Part shown: positions 55,945 through 64,000 of the stretch, one piece after another
Layout of the letters: every line of letters starts with the position of its first letter
Position numbering within the stretch: position 1 is the first letter of the stretch
Origin: Phytophthora quininea
Taxonomy: Eukaryota; Oomycota; Peronosporomycetes; Peronosporales; Peronosporaceae
Direction: 5' to 3'
NCBI GenBank assembly: GCA_011947345.1
Contig: JAAVTG010000564.1
Location: forward strand, 25,850-89,849
Length of the DNA stretch: 64,000 bases
Translations under genes and position numbers: made by a program
The notes under the pieces: model-generated
Told to the model about the DNA's origin: nothing
What the model saw: the letters and a program-made list of their open reading frames with translations, nothing else
Databases searched by the model: none

Positions 55945-58646
55945 TTACTTCACATCCCCACGACTGCTGTTAGAGGACAAGTTGCTGGGCTCACGTGGTT
56001 CGTGGGTGTAGTTGTCGCCGCCCAGCACCGGCGTCGAAATGTACGTGAACGTGTCGAACATGTCCAGGTCGATCGTGTAGCGTCCTGACTCGCTCGAACG
56101 GATATCGGACGCAGCAGTAGCAGACTCAACGTCCGTTGGAGCAGTGGCGCTGTGCTCTGGCTTACTAGGTCTGCTGGCCTTGCTGCTGCCACTGAGGTCC
56201 CGCGCAGACCCCGAAAACGAGCTCGAGAGAGAGCGGCGCCAATCCAGCAGCACAGGCTCCAGCATCTCCAGCACGGAATGGCGGCGACGGTCGTCGCTTG
56301 AACTGTGGTTGTGGTACTCATGCTCCGTGACCATCAAGTCCAACTGGTCCAAGTCGTCCATGGGCAGCGTATCACACCGATCGTCAATGTTGACAGTCCC
56401 TCCGCGCGCCCGCTTGGCGTCGACGCTCACGCAACGACCCTGAAGTTTGAAGCCTGCGCCTGGCTTGTCATCTCGTGCTATCGCGCGCTTCACTTTGCGG
56501 CCTAAATGGCGTACCGAGTGCGACTGCCAAAAACCAGAGGACGACGACGACGAAGACGAATCTGCGGGTGAGTGCATCATCGCCGCAGAAGCTGGCGAAT
56601 AAAACCCTGGACCGGGTCTTGGGTCCCTACCAAACGGAGACCGTGGCACTCCCTGATCGTCTTCCGATGACTCGTTGATCCGATCAAACTTTTCGAATTC
56701 CTTAGGGCGTGACGGACGATTCCCTTTGCTAGGTCCGCGTGGCCTTGGTGAGTCTGCAAACGGTTCTCCCGCTCGAAGGACCTGCATCGCCTTGTTGCCT
56801 CCGTACCACGGCGCATCGATGTCTCGCCCTCGAGTCTCCGATCCCATCAGAAGTACAACAGGAATAAGCATCAGGGACACTCCACCACAGACGGCAAGCA
56901 TCACACGCTCGTCGTGCCATGTCCAGGCGGCATCGCCCATAACGCGACGTAGCACCAGGTAGACGCCAGCAAACATGCCGAGATGACCCCACGCCGCAGC
57001 ACAAGAAATCCCCAACGCTCTTGTGAGCAGCGGGAATTGCTCGCCAGTGTACGCGATCATGGAGCCGATCGTGCCTCCCGTCATGAGCACCATCGCACCC
57101 AGAGCCAGCGAAATGCCCGTCCATTCTCCATCCTCTTCCAACAGCAACGCGGCCGAGATGGTAACAAGTCCATCGCAAAACGCAAACATCGCTAGTGTAG
57201 CTCGTCGACCCACAGTCTCCAGCACCAACGCGGCGACTAGCAGCCCAGGAAAGACCATGGAAGACCAGAACAGTTGGTCCCCAACACTGAAGCCCGTGCC
57301 GATCGCGTTCACTTTGATGAACGTGCCCGCCATCATCAACATCGTCACGATCGCTGCACTTAGACTCGTGAATTGAGCGAACCAAAAGAACCAGCAAAAC
57401 GCCGTCTTCATGGCTAATCGACCTGATAAAAGCACTGCCACACGCCGACAGAGCGATCGCAGGAAGGAGACTCCTGCCACCGGAGCCAATTCATCCGTAG
57501 GAACGTCAAGTTCAGAGGCACGCGGGTAAACCTCCAGCTGATGTCGACTTTGTCTTCTCGCTGAAGCTCGTTGACTGCGAATCCGCGCATTCACAGCTCC
57601 AGGCCCCACCATCGTCAGACTCATATTCGACCTGGACGCCTGGAACGACGCATACGCTGGAATCTCATCGTCGTAGTCGCCATCCCGCCGCCGTCGGCGG
57701 TTTGCTTCCAGCTCCATTTCAAAATCCGACTCAGAGCTACTGCCTTCTTCCGGGTACCGTTCATAGCTGACCTGTGGGCGCTGCGAGGGCGGCTCATAAA
57801 GACTCGTGGGGACTGTCACTCGTGCCTGCCTGTTAATGCCATGCTGACTCTCAATCTTCTCCAACAGCTTCAGCGCCTCCTGTGCTCGTCCAACACTGGC
57901 TAAATATTTTGGCGATTCCTCCAGCGCCAAGTAGAGAACAGCAAGAAACAGCACTCCGATGGCACTCAGCACGCCATACGTGACTCTCCACCCGAGTCCT
58001 CCTTCTCCCAGAGCCGAGCTGGCCAATTGCCCGTATCCAACACCTCCGAACACCCCAATTCCTCCGACCGACACTGTCAGTGCTGTGATCCTGCCTCTTG
58101 TTCTAGTCGGCGTATACTCCAGCGAGATCGTTGCAAGAAGAGGAGCTGTCCGCCAATCCCCGCTCCTGCCAGCAGTCTCAAACTCACGAAGCTCCTGTAA
58201 TCCCACGCTGCCGCAGTCAATGCGTTGACCACCAGCCAGAAGGCCAACGCACTTAGCAGCACTGGGCGTCGACCGAAATGGTCGGCGAAGATGCCAAAGA
58301 TGATGGCGCCGGCCGCTCCTCCCAGGAAGTAGACGGCCAGCAACAGGATGACCTGCGCTGTGCTGCTGATGACGATGTCTTCTTGGGCGGCCGGCAGCGC
58401 GGACAGGAAGGTAAAGATGCCGACCATGGCCAGCAGCCAGCCCGTGCCCAACAGGAAGATCAGCCGAACGTAGAAGCCCGTGAGTCCCAAGCAGCGCGTC
58501 CAGGAGGTCACCAGGCGGCTGCTGCTGCTCGTCTCGACGTACGGGGAGGCCTGCAGAGAGCTCAGCAGGTACTGCGAGTGGGCGTCGTAGGTGAGCGCGT
58601 CCAGCCGCGTGCGCACGTGCACCAACAGGTCGCCAGCCCCCGCCAT
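55945..58646 (-). CDS. Major facilitator superfamily transporter with long Ser-rich tail (one frame break)
   Basis: About 900 residues, starting at the ATG at 58646. Twelve hydrophobic segments are expected. Family marks are FGIFADHFGRRPVLLSAL (the MFS loop 2-3 motif GxxxDRxGRR), RLLAGAGIGGQ, LEYTPTRTRGRI (the PETKG-like loop), LEESPKYLA at the end of the first half (as in sugar and phosphate transporters), and VLETVGRRATLAMFAF in the second half. A long charged loop lies between TM6 and TM7. An unusual 260-residue Ser/Asp-rich cytosolic tail follows TM12. The frame changes once near 58145. The substrate could be sugar, phosphate or organic cation and cannot be told. Confidence 0.82.
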
Positions 58647-58993
58647 CGAGCGCCGACTCTGAGCGGGTTGATAGCCAGCGTGTCAAAATTGGAACTGAGC
58701 CCATCTAACGTGATATTTTAGCGAAATTTCACCGAAAACGGGGATGAGCGGTCAGTAGCGGCTCAGCTATGTCCCTGGACGAACCAATGAGATACAAATG
58801 TAACGCCAGATGGCAGCAGAGTGGGACGAAATTCTGACTGTAGAAGTTGGGCTCGAAAAGATGCACAAGACATCAATGGCACGAGCAGCTCTAATAGCGA
58901 CGACTGCAATGCAAATTCTGGTCACCAGCCACGCCTGCGGGCGTTCATGCTGCCTTGACTGCAACCCTGTTGACACAGCTGCTGGGTTGGCGC
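58647..58993. other. Intergenic, nothing recognised
   Basis: This lies between the start of the transporter gene and the end of the dehydrogenase gene. It is presumably the transporter promoter. Confidence 0.4.
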
Positions 58994-60696
58994 TCACATC
59001 TGGCCGCTGAAGTTGGCCGTGTCGCCTGCGTGGATCACAGTGCTCCACTTGGACGTGATCTTGCGGCGTGTCGAGAAGAACTCGACGCAGCCGTCGCCCG
59101 TGATGTCCATGTCGCCGTACTTGCTCTTGGTGCCGTACATGCCGCCAAAGCTGAACGGCTCGCGCGGCACGGGGATGCCAATGTTGACGCCGATCATACC
59201 AGCGCGGAAGCGAGACTGGAAGAACTCGGCGTAGGCTCCGTTCGACGTGTAGATGGCGGCCGCGTTGCCGTAGTCATTGCCGTTCTCGATCGTCAACGCC
59301 TCCTCGAACGAGTTGACTCGGTATACTGACAGCACCGGCCCAAAGATCTCGTCTTTGATGGCAGCATCGTTCGGGTTTGTGTGCAGCAGCACCGTTGGTC
59401 CGACCCAGTAGCCCTTGGACTCTTTGGCCCAGGATCGACCGTCCACCAGCACTTTGACGCCTGAAGCTTCCGCTTCGTTGATGTATTTGAGCACGCGCTG
59501 CTTCGAGACGTCGTCGATCAGGGCGCCAACCTGACCAGCATCCGTTCCGCGCACAAGTTCCTTGGACTTAGCCACGATCGTGTCGAGCAACGTGGTACAG
59601 TCCCCCACTAGCAGAAGCACCGACGCAGCCATGCATCGCTGGCCAGCACAACCTGCATACGACGCCACAATGTCCTTGGCGGCGACCTCAACGTCTGCGT
59701 CCGGCAGCGCTACCAAATGGTTCTTAGCGCCACCCAAAGCAAGCACACGCTTGTCGAGCGCTCGGCATCGACGAGCAACGATCTGAGCCACGCGACTCGA
59801 GCCAACGAACGTGACTGCAGCAATGCCAGGATGGTCGCACAAGCTCGTCACTGAATCCACCGTTCCGTTGACAATCTTGCTCGCAACAGCGCCGACCGAT
59901 TAGCTTTCAAAGCACGGTACCAAGACAGATGCAACTTACCTGGAAAACGCCCTTCGGCACTCCAGCTTCCAGCAGCAGCTCCGCAACACGTGCCATAGTA
60001 AACGGCACCTATAACATGCACTTGACGATCAGAAATGATCCTCCACGCATTTGATCCGCAGGCTTCCTCACCTTCTCCGACGGCTTCAAGATGACACAAT
60101 TGCCCATCGTTAGCGCAATGGGGATCGTCCACATGGGGACCATGATGGGGAAGTTGAACGGCACGACGCAGGCCACAACTCCCAGCGGGTCCCTCACTTC
60201 CTGGCACGTGATGCCTCTCGATACCAGCAGTGTGCGTCCCTGCACTAGTTGCGGCAGACTGCACGCATACTCGACCGTCTCGTTGCCCTTCAGTACACTG
60301 GCCAGTGCTTCCGTGCGGTTCTTGCCGTTCTCCTTGACCACCAGCTCCGCCAGCTCGTCTTGGTGCTGCACCATGAGCGAATGGAACTTGAGCATGACAG
60401 CCGCTCGGGCCTTGACGGTGGTCTGTCGCCACTCCTTGAACGCTTCCTGGCCGCATTGCACGGCCCTGTCGACGTCCTCCGCACTGGAGAGCGCGCACTG
60501 GCCGATGACTTCGCCCGTCGAGGGGCTCGTCACATCCAGATACTTTTTCGTGGAGGGAGCCACGAACTCTCCGTCGATGAGGTTGATGGCGGAGAGCGCA
60601 TTCAGCTTCTGTCTATGGAGAGACAAGGGGTTCACTACGTGGTTATGGAGAGAGATAATACACACCCACGTACTTCTTGGTCGGCGATTCTGGCAT
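58994..60696 (-). CDS. Methylmalonate-semialdehyde dehydrogenase (ALDH6A1-type), four exons
   Basis: This CoA-acylating aldehyde dehydrogenase converts methylmalonate/malonate semialdehyde to propionyl-/acetyl-CoA in valine and pyrimidine breakdown. Exons on the minus strand are 60696-60674, 60612-60072, 60008-59940 and 59875-58994, with GT-AG introns of 61, 63 and 64 nt, all phase-consistent. Seen: DGEFVAPSTKKYLDVTSPSTGEV, PFNFPIMVPMW, the NAD-binding KPSEK and FVGSSRVAQ, and the catalytic Cys in AGQRCMA. The C-terminus GMYGTKSKYGDMDITGDG is diagnostic of the family. The start MPESPTKKQKLNALS shows no clear mitochondrial presequence, unusual for this enzyme. No frame breaks. Confidence 0.92.
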
Positions 60697-60938
60697 CTTA
60701 TTCCTGGGTTGAACAGCTCGGTGATGAATTCCCAAGTGGCGCTTTGGGGATCTCATACTTCAAGTTGAGAATAGGATACATTATCTAGGTCATGCAGATT
60801 CAAATCTGTATATAGAATGTGTTATTTAGATCATGTAGTTTCAGATTTGTAAGCGTAAACCCTGCGCGTTGTCGCAGGAATTTGCGGTCAAGGTCTCAGT
60901 TGGCATTCTGCTTGGTGCAGAGTTCATTCCTGAACAAG

Positions 60939-62227
60939 ATGTCGACCCAACAAGAGATCGCTTCGACTCCGACAACTGCATTGGCACTGGCACTCTGCGC
61001 TCTTGCGTTGGCTCCGAAACTGATGGGCTTGCTGGCGACGTGGCACTACAAACTCACGGCGGAGACTCCGACGCTCGTCTACAGACGCACCGACAGGAAC
61101 GACAAACTGCTGGACAAGTGCGACCACCTCGTGCGCAAGCAGTTCCACCCGCTGTGGTATCTGTTCAACGGCCACTTGCAGACGCTGCAGTTGTCGTGGG
61201 CCAACGAGATGGAGCTGACTCCAGTCATCAACTACGAGCGGCAGCTGCTGGACATGCCCGACGGAGGAGTGGTGTCGCTGGACTGGGCGCTGTTACCGTC
61301 AGGAAACGAAGACAACAAATCGCTAGAGCAGCGTATCGATCCCAAGGGGAAGACGGTGCTGATATTACCCGGTCTGACTGGCGGTAGCGGCGAACATTAC
61401 ATTCGCAGCGCCGTCGAGCGGCTGAATGGGCTTGGGTGGCAGTGCGTAGTACTCAACTCGCGTGGCTGTCAGAATACGCCGCTGCGGACGCCGCAGTTGT
61501 TCTGCATCGCCTACACCGACGACTTGCGCCACGTGGCCAAGTACCTCACAGAGAAGTACCGCTTCGCAAGCGAAGCGTTCGTTGGACTGGGGTTCTCTAT
61601 GGGATCCAACGTACTGGTTAAGTATCTCGGCGAGGAAGGTGACCAAGCCAAACTAACGGCTGCGATCTCCATCGGCAACCCGTTCGACATGCCCAACTGC
61701 TCGCAGAATATCGAGGGGCCTCTGTTCAACCGACTGACGTACAGCCGCGTACTGAGTGCTGGTCTGCGCGACTTATTCTTTAATCGCAGCAACGCGCACG
61801 AGATCTTCCGCGACTACCCGGGAATCGACATTGAGGCGCTCAAGCACATCAAGTCCGTGTCGGAATTCGACGAGCTGTTCACGATCAAGCACTTCAACTA
61901 CAAGAGCGTGGACGAGTTCTACCACGACGGGTCGTGCGTCACTCGCCTGCCTAAGGTCACCGTGCCGCTGCTGTGTCTGAACGCCGAGGACGATCCTATC
62001 AGTGTGGCCACGTCGATTCCTTCGAGAGAGGTGGTGGAGGCCAACCCAAATGTGATTCTGTGCACCACCAAGAGCGGCGGTCATCTCGCTTTTTACGAAG
62101 ACGACTACGACGAAGAAACACCGTCAAACAAGCAGCAAAATCGAAGACCAAGCTGCGTCCTTGGTCGGTCAAAGTGATCGGCGAGTTCGCTCAAAGCACA
62201 CTGCAACTAAAACATGTAGCCATCTAG
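60939..62227 (+). CDS. ABHD1/2/3-type alpha/beta hydrolase, copy 2 (frame break near 3' end)
   Basis: Paralog of the 47246-48687 gene. The ATG at 60939 opens MSTQQEIASTPTTALALALC, a hydrophobic anchor. The intronless body carries LFNGHLQTLQ, LPGLTGGSGEHYIR, the nucleophile elbow GLGFSMGSN, EDDPIS (Asp) and GGHLAFYED (His). The two introns of the paralog are absent here, so one gene has lost or the other gained introns. The frame reads to 62177, but the adjacent frame continues with RPWSVKVIGEFAQSTLQL to 62227, which matches the paralog's ending (WTINPIAEFAEAVRL), so I extend it across one lost base near 62130. It is divergent from the dehydrogenase gene, with 242 bp between starts. Confidence 0.85.
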
Positions 62228-62456
62228 ATGAAAACACTCCAAATACAAGCCCCTTTATTTGTGCGGCCGCCAGTCATCCGCCATTTACAAGGTGCGAAAA
62301 TGCTCCTGTCGCTGAAGTTCACGGCGGTGTATCTCCTCCCAGAGAGCACCGTACGAGTACCCACGTAGGCCCTCGACTAACCCTTTGTCTTGGCTGTGAT
62401 TGTGTGCAATTTCAGGCTCCACCGCTCAGTACCTGTTGAATTATAGAGATATTGCC

Positions 62457-62891
62457 ATGTCTGTCGCTGTGAAGGGAGTTGTGCGGCTTCGCGTGATGGC
62501 TGGCAAGGCCAGTCCGTCGCCCGCCATCGGTCAGGCGCTGGGTCCTCTGGGCGTCAATATGATGGAGTTCTGCAAGGCTTTCAACGACCGCACGTCCAAA
62601 ATGGTGGAAAACATCCCCGTGCCAGTGGTGCTCACGGCCTACACGGACCGTACGTTCAACTTCACGACCAAGACGCCGCCCGCCTCGTGGTTCCTCAAGA
62701 AGGCCGCGGGTATTCAGTCGGGATCAGCCACTCCTGGTCAGGCGGTGGCGGGTACCGTGCACCTGCGCCAGATCTACGAGATCGCCAAGGTCAAGCAGCA
62801 GGATGAGATGGTGGACTACATCGACCTGCCGTCCATCTGCAAGACCCTCATCGGCTCGGCCAAGTCCATGGGACTGGAAGTCGTGCCGTAA
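62457..62891 (+). CDS. MRPL11: Mitochondrial 50S ribosomal protein uL11 (MRPL11)
   Basis: 144 residues from the ATG at 62457 (MSVAVKGVVRLRVMAGKASP). The uL11 signatures are clear: the N-terminal KASPSPAIGQALGPLGVNMMEFCKAFN that binds the GTPase-centre rRNA, the linker PVPVVLTAYTDRTFNF, and the C-terminal RNA-binding domain ending ICKTLIGSAKSMGLEV, close to the bacterial-type length (about 142). A bacterial-type rather than cytosolic L12-type sequence indicates the mitoribosome. An in-frame upstream start exists at 62400 but adds a segment that looks like 5' UTR after a CAG at 62414. The protein has no long presequence, as some mitochondrial uL11 proteins. Confidence 0.9.
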   Translation: MSVAVKGVVRLRVMAGKASPSPAIGQALGPLGVNMMEFCKAFNDRTSKMVENIPVPVVLTAYTDRTFNFTTKTPPASWFLKKAAGIQSGSATPGQAVAGTVHLRQIYEIAKVKQQDEMVDYIDLPSICKTLIGSAKSMGLEVVP

Positions 62892-63296
62892 ATGGGAAGA
62901 TTGCAACGAGGGAAGACGAAGACCACAAGCTAGACACATACCAAGAAATCTCCACGCTTTTTTTTTTACTTTTTGTTTGCACATTGACCGTGAGACCTGG
63001 ATTGGTGACGAAGACGTAGGCTTACTTGCTTCCGCAGCAGGCTTCGAGCCTCCAGGTTTCGTTACGCTACACTAGTATTTCAAAGATACAATGGCGCCAC
63101 GGCGGCGCCGTTGTGATGAAAAAGATACTGCACTTGGACAGAAGGACGCCTGCTTCGGTTTGCTTTTTGTGTGCTTCTTGCGTTGCTTGAAGGTGTTGAA
63201 GTTCCCACGTCCGGAGTAATTGATCGTGATCGGAGCAAGGCCAGCGTCTTCCTGCGGATCTCTGGCTATTTGGCGCTCGCTCGTTCTCCTTCCGCC
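62892..63296. other. Intergenic between convergent genes
   Basis: These are the 3' UTRs of uL11 and the opposite-strand kinase. A T-rich run (about 62957-62976) and GGCGCCACGGCGGCGCC at 63091-63107 (a short hairpin) are the only features. Confidence 0.45.
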
Positions 63297-64000
63297 TTAC
63301 TCACCCATCTCCATCTTGAAGTCGCTCTCCCGGAAGACGGACGTTCGTCGCGACCCCACAATGTCGCTGCCCATATAGCTAAAGTCGTCGAAGTGCATCG
63401 CCATGACTCCTGAGCCGGTTGATGAGCCCAGAACGCTAACTACAGGCGAGTCAGCCACCTCTTGGTTCTTAAACATGTTGGGCACGTAATGCAAGTTGGC
63501 ATTCAGTCCGCCACTGCTAGTCCGTGCCCGACCAACAGCCTCCTTTGTCATAGGTTTGAACGGAGGCTCCAGGCGGCGGTTCAAGAGAGCGTCCCAGTCC
63601 ACGCCCTCGAACCACGGATGCCCCATGATCTCCATGGCTCCGTCGGCACCACAACCCAATCGCTGGCTTGGGTCCTTCACCAGCAATCGCTGCAGGAAGT
63701 CCGTCGCCATGGGCGAGAAGTGCTCCGACGGATACGCCGGCTCCTTGCTCAAGATGTTCTGGAACATTTGGCGTCGATTCTTATCCCAGAAGGGCGTGTG
63801 GCCCTGGATCATCTCGTACACCAGAACGCCATAGCTCCACCAGTCGACTGTGTTGCCGTATGATGTGGCATTGCGCTGACTGGAGAGCAGTTCTGGCGCC
63901 AAGTACTCGGGTGTGCCCACGAACGTGGAGCCTTCGTCGTCCTCTTTCGACAGCCCGAAGTCTGTGATGGCGATGTGGCCCTCGTTATCCATCAGGATGT
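63297..64000 (-). CDS. AGC-family Ser/Thr protein kinase, C-terminal part (gene runs off the window)
   Basis: The window ends within the catalytic domain, so the N-lobe lies beyond. Visible: ITDFGLSKED (Mg-binding DFG), the activation loop STFVGTPEYLAPE with the T-loop Thr, DWWSYGVLVYEMIQGHTPFW, and LQRLLVKDPSQRLGCG. A family-typical AGC tail follows, with EPPFKP and the hydrophobic motif FDDFSYMG (FxxF-S/T-Y). This hydrophobic motif and the T-loop are the PDK1/TORC2-type phosphorylation sites in S6K/Akt/PKC-like kinases. It is probably an S6K/SGK/Akt-class enzyme; which class needs the N-terminus. No frame breaks are visible. Confidence 0.88.
   Translation of the reverse strand, partial: ILMDNEGHIAITDFGLSKEDDEGSTFVGTPEYLAPELLSSQRNATSYGNTVDWWSYGVLVYEMIQGHTPFWDKNRRQMFQNILSKEPAYPSEHFSPMATDFLQRLLVKDPSQRLGCGADGAMEIMGHPWFEGVDWDALLNRRLEPPFKPMTKEAVGRARTSSGGLNANLHYVPNMFKNQEVADSPVVSVLGSSTGSGVMAMHFDDFSYMGSDIVGSRRTSVFRESDFKMEMGE

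Noticed and set aside
1..64000. tRNA, rRNA or CRISPR features
   Set aside because: No cloverleaf with conserved arms, no rRNA-like blocks and no regularly spaced short direct repeats were seen by eye.

Overview
The window is nuclear DNA of a plant-pathogenic oomycete, most probably a Phytophthora species. The evidence is compact genes with 59-69 nt GT-AG introns, several secreted proteins with the RxLR...EER host-targeting signature (RHLR, RFLR, RLLR), a necrosis-inducing NLP-type secreted protein, a GH19 chitinase, and oomycete-type multicopy families mixed with housekeeping genes.

Layout. 1-9.4 kb is a housekeeping block: a TPR/cyclic-nucleotide-binding protein, an importin-5-like karyopherin, mitochondrial enoyl-CoA reductase (MECR), a UVSSA-like repair scaffold and PDCD5. 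9.4-17 kb is mixed: an RxLR gene, a GH19 chitinase, and two tandem members (A decayed, B) of a large family with a leucine-rich C-terminal half. A pogo/Tigger-like transposon with exact 28-bp terminal inverted repeats lies at 17.5-19.2 kb. 19.5-32 kb holds three same-direction copies of a six-TM membrane protein of polycystin-like layout, and a 366-bp near-identical inverted piece of copy 3 lies at 34 kb. 32-41 kb is the effector-rich, repeat-rich part: RxLR genes and relics of two subfamilies, an NLP, a TTA-flanked PIF/Harbinger-like non-autonomous element, and a relic of the surface glycoprotein encoded at 49-52 kb. Member C of the leucine-rich family follows at 41.3-43.6 kb on the minus strand. 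44-64 kb is mostly housekeeping or conserved: a ubiquitin-like domain fused to ribosomal protein eL41, a GAF-domain protein, two ABHD-type alpha/beta hydrolases, a large secreted glycoprotein, further RxLR candidates or relics, an MFS transporter, methylmalonate-semialdehyde dehydrogenase, mitochondrial uL11 and the C-terminal part of an AGC kinase that runs off the end.

Sequence quality matters here. Many genes, including housekeeping ones, carry reading-frame breaks. Nearly all behave as one missing base, and most sit in a short homopolymer (e.g. AAAA at 282-285, GGGG at 2214-2217, TTTTT near 20234). I read most as base-calling losses, so those loci are annotated as single genes spanning the breaks. 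The RxLR relic at 37.9 kb instead carries in-frame nonsense codons and is a genuine pseudogene.

The most unusual single item is the ubiquitin-like-eL41 fusion (44178-44474): a 73-residue beta-grasp domain ending in Gly-Gly directly joined to a full 25-residue eL41. I know eL40, eS31 and eS30 as the usual ribosomal fusion partners, not eL41.
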